Origin: Pseudomonas marginalis
GTDB taxonomy: Bacteria > Pseudomonadota > Gammaproteobacteria > Pseudomonadales > Pseudomonadaceae
Direction of reading: 5' to 3'
NCBI RefSeq assembly: GCF_900105325.1
Contig: NZ_FNSU01000001.1
Location: 558,001 to 622,000 of the forward strand
DNA: 64,000 nt
Numbering within the stretch: position 1 is the stretch's first letter; each line of letters begins with the position of its first letter. Under the pieces are notes generated by a model. The model had not been told where the DNA came from, did not search any database, and saw nothing but the letters and a program-made list of their open reading frames with translations. This document shows, piece after piece, positions 24,848-34,400 of this stretch. The translations under genes were made by a program, and so were the position numbers.

Positions 24848-26107
24848 ATGAAGATGAGAACACGCACAGTCATGAAAACGCTTCTTTCCCGCGCCACCCA
24901 ACGCCATGTAGTGGGTACGGCGATGCTCCTGTGTTCCTTCGCGGCGCTGGCCGACGAGAACATCACCGCACGGTTCAGGCCGGACCCCGGCAACCCCATG
25001 GTGAACAGGTTCGAGAACACCACGCCGATCAGTTCGATTTGCGCCGCGCACATTCCGGCCCGGTGCAAGGCGTTGAATATCTTCAGCCTGCGCGACACCA
25101 ACTTCACGGCAGCCGCCATTGCGCCCATCCAGGCCAACCATTCGGACGAGCGCCAAGGCTTCATGGTCAAGGTGCCGTCTGATTGGCGTGACTTGACCGT
25201 GACGCATATGGTCACCCAGGAGACCGAGACCGTACAGGTCAGGATCGCCGGCGTCGGATCGCTTTGGTATGTGCCGCGGCCACCTGGCGTTTCGGCGTGG
25301 GCACAGCCTGGGGTGAGCTGGCAAAGTCGATGGACGACGGCGCCCGCGCCCTGTCAGAGCACCGGCCACCTTGCTGCCGGCACTTTCTTTGCCTCGTACT
25401 TCTGGCTGACACCCGAAGGTGCGGGCCCCTGCAGTCGGCAACCGTCCCAGGACTTGGCGACCGTGCGTTACAACACCATGGAGTATGCCTACGAACTGCG
25501 CACTCCCAACCCGTTGGGCATGTCCAGTGGTCACTACACCGGAAGCATTACGTACACCATGGGCCCCGGTGGCGATTACGATTTTGGCGATGTCGTGATC
25601 CCCTCGAAAAATGCCCTCACCTTCAATTTCACCTTGAGTGTGGAGCACGACCTGAAAGTCGAGGTGCCGCCGGGAGGCACCCGCATTGAACTGGTACCCC
25701 AAGGCGGTTGGCAGGCTTGGCTGAACCAAGGGCGCAAGCCGGCGCGGCTGTTTCGCGACCAGACTTTCAATATTTCCGCTTCGTCGCGTTTCAAGATGCA
25801 GTTGGAGTGCGAGCGAGTGATGGGCAATACCTGCGCCTTGAGAAACGCGGCCGACCACCAGGTTCCCGTGAATATCAGTGTCTCCTTGCCCCACGGCCTG
25901 AACCGCCCTGACAGCTCTGCCGTCAATCGCCAGCCGCTGTTGTTGAGCGGTGCCGGCACCGAGCAATTCCAGCCGGGGTTCTATGTGAACCGCCGCCCTG
26001 GAACCTTGCATTTCGAGGTCGCCAAGGAACATGTCGACGCCATGCTCAGCCAGGGCGGCAGCACCTATTCGGGGCAGGTCACGGTGATCTGGGATTCGGA
26101 CCTGTAA
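24848..26107 (+). CDS. CS1-type fimbrial tip subunit / adhesin (CooD/CfaE-like position)
   Basis: I use the ATG at 24848, just after the usher stop; TTG at 24842 and ATG at 24872 are also possible. The product of about 419 residues has a signal peptide ending in CSFAALADEN and then a long exported domain with several Cys (ISSICAAHIPARCKAL, PGAGPCSRQ-like segments) and a C-terminal half with strand pattern ending GQVTVIWDSDL. Its length and place after the usher match the tip adhesins of CS1-type fimbriae (CfaE, CooD), which have an N-terminal binding domain and a C-terminal pilin domain. The ligand is unknown. Confidence 0.77.
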   Translation: MKMRTRTVMKTLLSRATQRHVVGTAMLLCSFAALADENITARFRPDPGNPMVNRFENTTPISSICAAHIPARCKALNIFSLRDTNFTAAAIAPIQANHSDERQGFMVKVPSDWRDLTVTHMVTQETETVQVRIAGVGSLWYVPRPPGVSAWAQPGVSWQSRWTTAPAPCQSTGHLAAGTFFASYFWLTPEGAGPCSRQPSQDLATVRYNTMEYAYELRTPNPLGMSSGHYTGSITYTMGPGGDYDFGDVVIPSKNALTFNFTLSVEHDLKVEVPPGGTRIELVPQGGWQAWLNQGRKPARLFRDQTFNISASSRFKMQLECERVMGNTCALRNAADHQVPVNISVSLPHGLNRPDSSAVNRQPLLLSGAGTEQFQPGFYVNRRPGTLHFEVAKEHVDAMLSQGGSTYSGQVTVIWDSDL

Positions 26108-26119
26108 ACGGAGAGCGTT

Positions 26120-26866
26120 ATGTGGATCAAGTATGTGTTGGCCCTGTGGGTGCTCGGCGGCTTGCCGCTGTGGGCACACGCCGGCCCGAGCCTCAACGTC
26201 GGGGCGTTCTACGACTACCTGGAAGGCGATAAGAGTACCTACCTCAAGCGGGTCTTCAATGCTGGCGACAGCACCGCCTTTGTACGGATCCAGGTGCAGG
26301 AAATCCTCTACAACAATGACGGAACCTCCGAAGAGGTGGCGCTAAAGCCGGCCGCCGACCCCAGCATTCGTGACGGCCTGATGGCCAGCCCGACGCGCTT
26401 GATCGTGCCGGCCGAAGGCATGCAGGGCACGCGCCTGTTGTACCTCGGCGAGCGCGAAAAAGAGCGTTATTTCCGCGTGCGCTTCGTGCCGGTGATGCCA
26501 GAAAAGGACGACGAGTTTGCGGTTTCGAATGAGGAACGCGAAGCCTACAAAACGTCCTTGTCAGCCGGGGTCACGGTATTGGCAGGGTTCGGCACGGTGT
26601 TTTTCGTGAGGCCCAAGGTGACGCGCTTTGCGACGGGCACCGATGACAGTGCCGGGAGCTACCGTCTGCGTAACGACGGCAATAACGTGGTGGTGATCGA
26701 TGAGTTCAAGGACTGTTCCACCGCCGCGCCCCAGGACTGCCAGCCCACCACCAAGCACCACATTTTGCCAGGCCGCGCGTTTGACTTTGACAAGCAGGCC
26801 GGGCGGACTTACCGCTTCACTCTGATCGAAGGCGGTGACAAAAAACCTTATGAGGTCAAAGGATGA
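26120..26866 (+). CDS. CS1-type fimbrial periplasmic chaperone, first copy
   Basis: A 248-residue alpha-class chaperone with GGAGAG before its ATG. The signal peptide ends at AHAGPS. The mature protein starts LNVGAFYDYLEGDKSTYLKR and has the conserved SPTRLIVPAEGMQGTRLLYL region and the strand FFVRPKV. The gene is closely similar to the one at 27420 (for example, GDKSTYLKRVFN is identical in both), so the locus holds two chaperones. It overlaps the next gene by four bases. Confidence 0.9.
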   Translation: MWIKYVLALWVLGGLPLWAHAGPSLNVGAFYDYLEGDKSTYLKRVFNAGDSTAFVRIQVQEILYNNDGTSEEVALKPAADPSIRDGLMASPTRLIVPAEGMQGTRLLYLGEREKERYFRVRFVPVMPEKDDEFAVSNEEREAYKTSLSAGVTVLAGFGTVFFVRPKVTRFATGTDDSAGSYRLRNDGNNVVVIDEFKDCSTAAPQDCQPTTKHHILPGRAFDFDKQAGRTYRFTLIEGGDKKPYEVKG

Positions 26867-27399
26867 TGAGCAGTGAAACAACCCACGTCGGCTGGCGCGG
26901 ACGGCCGTCGGAGACGCTGTACAAAGGCCTCGCGTGGGCGGTGTTGTTGGTCGCCGTGCTGTTCAGTTCATCGGCGCTGGCGGTTCGCGAAGCGCGGGTG
27001 TTCGATGTGTCGGTGACCATCCCGACCTCGGACTTTTACGTACTGCCGATCACCCCAGGGTTCCTGGAGCGTGAGCAACAGATGGTCTGGGACCTGGTGC
27101 CGGGTCGCCTGCGTCCGCTGCGCGAACACTTCGACGTGAGGAGTTCGGCGGGCGGGATCAACGCGCGGCTGGGCGCGGTGCCCATGTTGTTCAACGGCGG
27201 GCGTACCTATATCGACTTGAGTGTCACGTTCAATGGCCAGGCGCTGAGCCTCGACGACACCCTGGTGGTGCCCCAGGACGAAGCGCGCCAGGGCAAACGT
27301 GTGCTGCTGGACATCTCGGCGGTCGAGCCGGCGGATGGGTTTACCCCCGGCGAGTATTACGGCAGCGTCGAGTTGCTGTTCGACGCGGTACGCCCATGA
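26863..27399 (+). CDS. CS1-type pilin-like minor subunit
   Basis: The 178-residue product starts with ATG overlapping the chaperone stop. A signal-type hydrophobic segment (AWAVLLVAVLFSSSALA) sits unusually far in, at residues 25-41. The mature part, VREARVFDVSVTIPTSDFYV and MVWDLVPGRLRPLREHFDVR, parallels the major subunit (INIKATIPTKQF, MNYNTVTGELSQLRATYDVK), so it is a divergent second pilin. The gene lies between two chaperone genes, which suggests that the second chaperone serves this subunit. Confidence 0.8.
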   Translation: MMSSETTHVGWRGRPSETLYKGLAWAVLLVAVLFSSSALAVREARVFDVSVTIPTSDFYVLPITPGFLEREQQMVWDLVPGRLRPLREHFDVRSSAGGINARLGAVPMLFNGGRTYIDLSVTFNGQALSLDDTLVVPQDEARQGKRVLLDISAVEPADGFTPGEYYGSVELLFDAVRP

Positions 27400-27419
27400 C
27401 GATTTTTAAAGGAGGGGTT

Positions 27420-28160
27420 ATGAAACGTGTAGCGGCAATGCTGGGCTTGATGGTGTGTTCGTTGAGTGCCCAGGCCGGGCCGAACATCAACATTGGCGAC
27501 TTTTACGACTATTTGCGTGGCGATAAAAGCACCTACCTCAAGCGTGTCTTCAACGGCGGCACCAAGACTGCCTTCGTCAAGGTCAACGTCACCGAAATGC
27601 TCTACAAACCCGACGGCAGCTATGACGAAGTGCCGCTCAAGCTCGAAGCCGACGGCAGCGTGCGCAATGGTCTGGTCGCCAGCCCGGCGCGGCTGATCGT
27701 GCCGGCCGATGGCATGCAGAGCACACGTTTTGTATTCATCGGTGAGCGCGATAGCGAGCGCTATTTCCGGGTACGTTACCTGCCAGTGGCGCCCGAGAAA
27801 GACGACGGCTTTGGTGTCACCGATGAGGAGCGCAAAGCCTATGAAGAGACCTTGGTGGGCGGTGTGCAGGTGATGGCTGGCTACGGCACCGTGTTCTTCG
27901 TGCGGCCCAAGGACAGCCGCTTCGATACGCGGGTCGAAAATGGCGGGCAGCGTTACACCTTGCGCAATGCGGGGAATACGGTGGTTGTGGTGGATGAGTT
28001 CAAAGATTGCGCGGCCAATGACCGAACGTCGTGCGCCCCCACCACCAAGAATCATATTTTTCCGGGGCGGGTGTTCAGCTTTGAAAAACAGGCCGGGCGT
28101 ACTTATCGGTTCTATCTGGTAGAGGGCACTACCCAAAGAATCGTCGAAATCAGTGGCTAG
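27420..28160 (+). CDS. CS1-type fimbrial periplasmic chaperone, second copy
   Basis: The ATG at 27420 has AAAGGAGGGG right before it and opens a clean signal peptide (MKRVAAMLGLMVCSLSAQA), so I prefer it to the ATG at 27396 that overlaps the previous gene. The 246-residue product is a close paralogue of the first chaperone, sharing FYDYLRGDKSTYLKRVFNGG, ASPARLIVPADGMQSTRFVF and DEFKDC near the end. It closes the locus. Its 3' end overlaps by 11 bases the 3' end of the convergent peptidoglycan synthase gene. Confidence 0.9.
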   Translation: MKRVAAMLGLMVCSLSAQAGPNINIGDFYDYLRGDKSTYLKRVFNGGTKTAFVKVNVTEMLYKPDGSYDEVPLKLEADGSVRNGLVASPARLIVPADGMQSTRFVFIGERDSERYFRVRYLPVAPEKDDGFGVTDEERKAYEETLVGGVQVMAGYGTVFFVRPKDSRFDTRVENGGQRYTLRNAGNTVVVVDEFKDCAANDRTSCAPTTKNHIFPGRVFSFEKQAGRTYRFYLVEGTTQRIVEISG

Positions 28161-31100
28161 CAGCGGTGCACAAGGTATGGCTGCCCGGTTGCAGATAGGG
28201 CATCAGCACCGGCGCCATGCCCTTGAGCACCTGCACCGGCAGCGCTGAGGTAAAGGTGAAATTCTGCGCGCCGCTGCCGGGAACAAAGGCAGTCAGGGTG
28301 CCGAAGTGGTGTTCACCGATGTAAAACACAAAGGTCGCGGTGCGGTTGATTGCCTTGGAACTCAGGACCCGCCCACCCGCGCCAATCGCCTCGATGCGGT
28401 TATCCCCGGTGCCGGTCTTGCCGCCCATCGCCAAGGGGCTGCCATCGGCCAACTTGAAACTGCCGGAGACACGTTTGGCGGTGCCTGCGTCCACCACTTG
28501 CGACAAGGCCCCACGCAAGGCGGTGGCCACTTCGCTGGGCATCACCCGTTTGCCGCGATTCGGGTCATTGATCAGGCGGGTTTCATAAGGTGTGCCGGCG
28601 GCAAAGTGCAGGCTGTCGATGCGCAGGGTCGGTTGGCGCACACCGTCATTGAGGATCGTGCCCACCAGTTCGGCGAGGGCCGCGGGCTTGTCGCCAGAAC
28701 TGCCGATGGCCGTGGCCAGGGACGGCACCAAGTGATCGAAGGGGTAGCCGACGGCTTTCCAGCGCTGATGAATATCCAGGAACGCTTCGATCTCCAGCAT
28801 GGTGCGGATGCGGCTGTCGCGGGCGCTTTTGTGCCGGCTCTTGAACAGCCAGCCATAGACTTCCTGGCGTTCATGCTCGCTGGCCGCGACCGCCTGGGTA
28901 AAGGTCGCGTCGGGATGGTTGAGCAGGTAACCGAGCAGCCATAGGTCCAGTGGGTGAACCTTGGCGATATAGCCTTGGTCCGGCAGGTCGTAGGCGCCGG
29001 GGCCGTAGCTCAGGTAGAGTTTTTGCAGGCGCTCGTCGCTGAGTTTTTCGCTGGTCTTGCTGCCGCTCAGGTGGGAGCGGATGAAACGGTCGAAACTCTC
29101 TTGGCTGGCCTGGGGCAGCAGGTAGCGATGCACGGCCGCCAGACGGATGGCGGTGGGGTGCAGGCCGTCGAGGAAGGTGTTGAGCCGGGCCTGGGTGTCC
29201 TTGTTGCGGTATTTTTTCCAGAAGCGCAGCAAAAACGTCGTGCCCTCGCGGTCGGCGAACTGGGCCAGGTATTCCTGGCGCCGTGGGTCGCTGTCGTCCT
29301 TGAGTAATTGCGCGCTGTTGCCCGGGGCCTGGTAGGTGCTGTAGCGCACCAGGTCGCGCATCAGGCGGATGAAGGGCAGGTTGATCGACTCGCGCAGGGC
29401 GTCACGCAGGGTCGGGCTGCGGCCGTTGTCTTCGTTGCGAAAGTTGTGGAAGTGATGCAGGCCGCCACCGGTGAAAAAGCTTTCGCCGGGGCTGGCCGAA
29501 TATTGCCGATCAAGGGCTGCGTCGAGCATCTTCGGCAGGCTCTGGTCGCTGTTCTGCGCCAGGTAATCCAGGGCCCAGCGGGACAGGCGATCCTGGTCAT
29601 CGATCTCGATTTTTTTCAGCGCAGCGGGCGGCTGGCCGGCGTATCGATCATGCAACTCGCTGATGATTTGCAGGTAGGTGGTCAGTACCCGCAGCTTGGC
29701 GGTGGAGCCCAGTTCCAGCTTGCTGCTTTCGTTGATGTCGAACGGTTGGTCGGTGTTGTCGGTCTGCACCCGTACGCGGGCACCGTCGGGCGTCATCTCA
29801 TACAGGGTGAAGCTGTAGTGCACTTGGGCGGTGCTGCTGGGCGTCAGCAGGCGCGGGCCGAGTAGCCCCAGTTGGCCGGCGAAGGCCGGGTCTGCCAGGC
29901 GTTTGAGGTAGTCGGTGGCCTGGGTTTGCAGGTCGCTGTGCAGGGTGCTGGTGGCGGACAGGTCGAGGCGGTCCAGGTCATACAGCGGCCGGTTGAGCAG
30001 GGAACCCAGGCGGCTGCGGGCAACGTTGATGCCTTTGTTGCTTTCGATGGGCTGGACCGTGGGCTGCTGCTGCCAGTCCCGGTACGTGACCCGGCTGGCG
30101 AGTGCGGCCTCGGACAGCCCTGGCTCAATCACCCCGTTCTGCGCCAGCAAACGCAGATGACTGTCGGTCAGTTGCTCCAGGTCGGCACGGCCCTTGGCGA
30201 GGTAGTAAGACGGGCGGCGCTGGGCAATCATCAGGGACAACACTTCGCGCAGGGCCAGGCCTTTTTGCTTGAGCGTTTGCGGGTCGTCACTGGCGAGCAG
30301 GGCGTTGGTCTGGTTGAAGTCGGCGCCATACCAGACCCGCAGTCCTTCTGCCAGGCCATGCACCTCGCCGTGGCCGGGCACCGCCGACAGCGGCACGCTG
30401 TTGAGGTAGTCGCGCACCACATCCTGACGTGCTTGCAGGCTGTCCGGCCCGCCCTGATACGCCCGTACACTGGCGGAAATCATCTGGCGGATTTTCTCAC
30501 CACCGCTCAGGGTCAGCCCATCGGGTGAGTGGCGGTATTTTTCCAATTGCGTGGCCAGGGTACTGCCACCGGCACTTTGGCCAGGCAGGTGCAGCAAGCG
30601 TGCGACCTGCGACCACGCGGCCTTGGCAAAACGTGGCCAATCCACGGCGGGGTTGGCTTGGGGTTGGTCGGGGTCGAGCAGGTCGCGGTTCTCGATAAAC
30701 AGCAGGCTACTGACGATCACGGGCGGGATGGCGCTGAAACGCGGGTACGCCTGTTGCGGGTAATTGAAGCGGTACACCGGGGCGGCCCGGCAATCGGTAA
30801 TCGTCAGACCAGCCTGGATTTTCTCGCGGTAGGGAATGAACAGGCCGTGATCGCTGTAGTCGATCAGCGCCGTGGAGAAGCGTGCCTGACGTTCGATCAG
30901 GTAGTTGCGTTTGAGCAGGCGCGGCAGGAACTCACCCAGGGCGCTGTAGCCCAGGCGCCGGTCGAACGGACCGTCGCCGGGATAGACAATGGCGTCGCTG
31001 GCACCGGGTTGTACCGTATAGCTCAACGCGTGGGCGAGACGGCTTAACTCTCGGGCTTGCCAGTGGGCCGTGCGCATTTCCCGATGGGCGGCAAACCCCA

Positions 31101-31260
31101 GCGCGATCAGGCCGATCAGCAGCAGTAACCAGACCATTCGCCACGCATACCGCCGCTTGCGGGGGCTTTGCGGCAATGGCTGTTCATCCAGGCTGTCGGC
31201 GGGGCCAGCAGCCTTGGGTGAATCGGTTTGCCATAAAGCGCCCATAGTCGATTGATCCAT
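28150..31260 (-). CDS. bifunctional peptidoglycan transglycosylase/transpeptidase (PBP1 class)
   Basis: A 1036-residue membrane protein with one N-terminal helix (WRMVWLLLLIGLIALGFAAH). A GT51-like segment has E190-N-R-D where class A PBPs usually read EDxxF, followed by GGSTLATQLEKY. The transpeptidase part has S519-T-A-K522 (SxxK) and K948-T-G. The wide spacing and unusual GT51 motif set it apart from PBP1a, 1b and 1c, and the protein is longer than these. It probably polymerises and crosslinks peptidoglycan at the inner membrane, perhaps in special conditions. The first ATG has a weak ribosome binding site, and an ATG five codons in is an alternative. It is divergent from the toxin-like gene on its right. 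Confidence 0.82.
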   Translation of the reverse strand: MDQSTMGALWQTDSPKAAGPADSLDEQPLPQSPRKRRYAWRMVWLLLLIGLIALGFAAHREMRTAHWQARELSRLAHALSYTVQPGASDAIVYPGDGPFDRRLGYSALGEFLPRLLKRNYLIERQARFSTALIDYSDHGLFIPYREKIQAGLTITDCRAAPVYRFNYPQQAYPRFSAIPPVIVSSLLFIENRDLLDPDQPQANPAVDWPRFAKAAWSQVARLLHLPGQSAGGSTLATQLEKYRHSPDGLTLSGGEKIRQMISASVRAYQGGPDSLQARQDVVRDYLNSVPLSAVPGHGEVHGLAEGLRVWYGADFNQTNALLASDDPQTLKQKGLALREVLSLMIAQRRPSYYLAKGRADLEQLTDSHLRLLAQNGVIEPGLSEAALASRVTYRDWQQQPTVQPIESNKGINVARSRLGSLLNRPLYDLDRLDLSATSTLHSDLQTQATDYLKRLADPAFAGQLGLLGPRLLTPSSTAQVHYSFTLYEMTPDGARVRVQTDNTDQPFDINESSKLELGSTAKLRVLTTYLQIISELHDRYAGQPPAALKKIEIDDQDRLSRWALDYLAQNSDQSLPKMLDAALDRQYSASPGESFFTGGGLHHFHNFRNEDNGRSPTLRDALRESINLPFIRLMRDLVRYSTYQAPGNSAQLLKDDSDPRRQEYLAQFADREGTTFLLRFWKKYRNKDTQARLNTFLDGLHPTAIRLAAVHRYLLPQASQESFDRFIRSHLSGSKTSEKLSDERLQKLYLSYGPGAYDLPDQGYIAKVHPLDLWLLGYLLNHPDATFTQAVAASEHERQEVYGWLFKSRHKSARDSRIRTMLEIEAFLDIHQRWKAVGYPFDHLVPSLATAIGSSGDKPAALAELVGTILNDGVRQPTLRIDSLHFAAGTPYETRLINDPNRGKRVMPSEVATALRGALSQVVDAGTAKRVSGSFKLADGSPLAMGGKTGTGDNRIEAIGAGGRVLSSKAINRTATFVFYIGEHHFGTLTAFVPGSGAQNFTFTSALPVQVLKGMAPVLMPYLQPGSHTLCTAASH

Positions 31261-31423
31261 TCACGCAGATTGATCGGACTTGATTCAAGCGTAGACGTTG
31301 ATTGAGGCAGACAAGGGATTTGTCGCAAACCCCTAGCGGGCTACCGCAGGTGCGTGGAAGGCAAGCCATAGCCTGCGAGGTCAATCGGACCGATTTCCGG
31401 TGTCCGTTACCAGGAGCTCCCTC

Positions 31424-34400
31424 ATGTCTCAAACCCCCCCTGTGCCCACGTTGCGGCGTGCGCGCATCGAGCGGATCGTCAATACGTTTTCCTCTGTGCC
31501 GAGCTTGCGTACGGTAGCGCAGGCCCAGATCCAGGCGGCACTGGATCGGCAGTACCCTTCCTTGCACTATGCCGCCGCACACCTCGCCATTGGCATACCT
31601 GTAGGTCAGGGTTATCGCTACAGTGCACTGGCCGACGAAGTGCTGGCGCGCCTGGCCCGTGCGCGACCGGTTCGGTATGTCGAAGACTTTCACCAGGTGA
31701 TGCAGCATCAACGGGAGGTCTACGTGCAGGGCGGGCCGGGGCTGGTCGATCTGGAACGGCTGGTCAACCACGCGGGAGGCGAGTTGTTGGATGCCTGGCT
31801 CGCACGTTTGCGGGATTGGTGGGGGGCACCGCGAGGGGAGGGGACGAGCCGCTGGGCTGAGTTGTCCGATGAATTAGTGGGGTTGCTGTATGAATGCCAG
31901 ATGCCTGCGGGCATGAGTGCAGAGCACTTTTCACGGCTGTTTCCACGTCAGGCGCTGCACCCCAGCCGACCTGATCGTACGTGGCGTTCGCAGGGTGAGA
32001 CGTTGACGGTACGTACGCTGTCGGTGCGCCGTGGCCAGAGCACGCAACCCCCTGACATGGTGCCGGTATTGATCCTTGATCACCGGCTGCTGGGGGCCGA
32101 ACTGCGCACGCTGCTCGTGTTCAGTCCCGCCACGGGGATTCATCCGTTGCAACAGTTGGAGGATATCGAACCCCTGATCCCCGGGTTCGTGAGCGCCTCG
32201 CTGGCACACGGGGCCGTGGAGTGGTTTGTCGAGGAACTACCCGGCGACCCGTTCGATGCGTTGGCGGCCTGCTTTGCCCAACAGCAGAGCGCCGAAGTCA
32301 TGGCAATCGACCGCTCAGTATCACGTACGCCCGAGCAGTGCCAGGCAATGCTGGACTACGTGACTGACCCCCATCGTTGGTTCGAGTCGGCCCTCACACC
32401 TGAACAGCAACGCTTGCAAGATCGATTACCGCTCTGGCTCATCCATGCTTCGCCGGACGACAGCCTGGCCTATGCTCGCCTGCTACAGGGGCTGGTCGCT
32501 GCGCAAACAGCGGCGGCGGGGCACACCTTTCTCGACGGTATCGCGCCGATTCGCACGTTCACCGCCCAGGCCCTGACGCACTGCCTGGAGAAGGAGCCCC
32601 GCGCCAAGGCGATCAGCCCGGATCACATTGAACTGACCTACAGCCTTGTCACGGCGGTGATGTTGCCAGGCGGTTTTACCAGTGGTGATGCCCACCGGGT
32701 GACACTCACGCTGACGGAGCTGGCCCTGGAAAACCTCGGCGGTTTCCCCCATGCGCCGTCCCGGATAAAACTCAACGGCGACGTGGCGCCCGCTTGGTTG
32801 AGCGCCTCTTTGTTGACCGGCTGCGTGACCGAGACGGACGTCGGCCAGGCGTACCCCGACCTGTTGCGCAAAAAACTGATCGACGACCCGATTGAATCGG
32901 CCCGCCGCGAGAAGCTGTTCAGTCGGCAACTGCGGGCGCAACTGCCGCTGCTGGCGCTGGAGCTGAAGCTCAAACGCGAGGGCGGCTTGAGCCAGGCCGG
33001 TTACCGGTTGGTGGAGGCGGCCGTCCAGGCCAGTGCGGATGGACGCGCGGCGGGTATGTGGTCGCTGGCATTCAAGGCCACGCCAGCTGCGACGGCGGAC
33101 GAGGTGGTCGGTTTTTACGTGATCGGCCCACGTGACACCGAGCACGGGCCGCATCTGTTGTACCGGCCGTTGTCGACCCCAAGCCTGCGTGAGTTCGAGT
33201 CGCAGCAGGCGTTGTTGGAGGCCATCAAGACGCCAGGGGAATTGCACGACAGTGTCCTCGCCTGGATGGCCCCTGCCCGCCAGCCGGTGTATGCCAACGG
33301 TGGTTTCCAGGAACCGCATGTCGCGCACTTTCTGGCCGGTGATGAGTTCAGCGTGCCGGATCGGCCAGCGCCGGCACAGCTCAGTAAGCGGCTGGAGGAA
33401 GGCGACCCGTTGCCTGGCCTGTTTGTCTCGACTGCCCAGGCGTTGGTCAGCCTGGCCCAGGCTCAGTCGGTGTCCAATGCTCAGCAACGCTGGCGGACGT
33501 TAAAGGCCGGCGGTTGGTTGCTGTTCAATACACTGCTGCCGTTTGTCCGGGGGCCGGCACTGCTGGCGGGCTGGATGGTGCAGGTGATGGACAGTGTCCA
33601 ACGGGATGTGGCGGCATTGGCCAGTAACGACTCGGTCATGCAGACCCAAGGTGTGATAGACCTGTTGACCAATCTGGTGATGATCCTGGCCCATCGGGCC
33701 TCGCCTCATGAGTGGCCGGCGATGCTGGACCAGCAAGCCTCAACGTTTGCTTCGCCAGCGTCGATGCAGCGTCCGCCCGCAGTGATACTTGGCCCTGCCA
33801 CCGTGCAATTGCAGCCTCCCTTCAGTTGGAGTAATTCGCGCGATACGCTCACACCGTCCTTGCGCGCCCGGCTGGAGGGTATGAGTCTTAAGGCCTTGCC
33901 CCAACCTTGGCCATCACGGCTGCCAGGCGCACAGGCTTCGGGGATACACGAAGGCTTGCTACTGGATACGGCGTCGACCCCGGTCCACTGGCAGGCGTTG
34001 GTGCGCGGTCATGTGTACCGCGTGCAAGTGGCCCGTGACCGCGTGCGAGTGGTCAGCGCCGACGGTAGCGCGAACGGGCCGTGGCTCAAGTCGCTGGGGG
34101 GCGGTGCATGGGATGTGGACTTGGGCTTGCGCCTGCGCGGCGGGCAATCGGATACCCCGACCGGCCTGGTTGACAGTGAGTCACGCCGTCAGCAACTGGA
34201 GCAGGATTACCGCCAATCCACCGAGCGCCGGGAAACCGCAGACCGTGCCCTGACCACGGCCCGCATGCTTAGAGACAGTGAGGATACGCGCGTCACCGAA
34301 CAGCATCGCGCCACGGCGGGCGCTCGCTATGTGCAGGAGCTTCAGAACAAACTCGAGGCCTCATTGCTTGAGCTGGAGTGCCTCAGGGCGCTGCAGGTCA

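Noticed and set aside
26863..27419. Start of the second chaperone at the ATG at 27396, overlapping the pilin stop.
   Set aside because: The ATG at 27420 has AAAGGAGGGG next to it and a clean signal peptide; the earlier start puts charged, unlikely residues in front.
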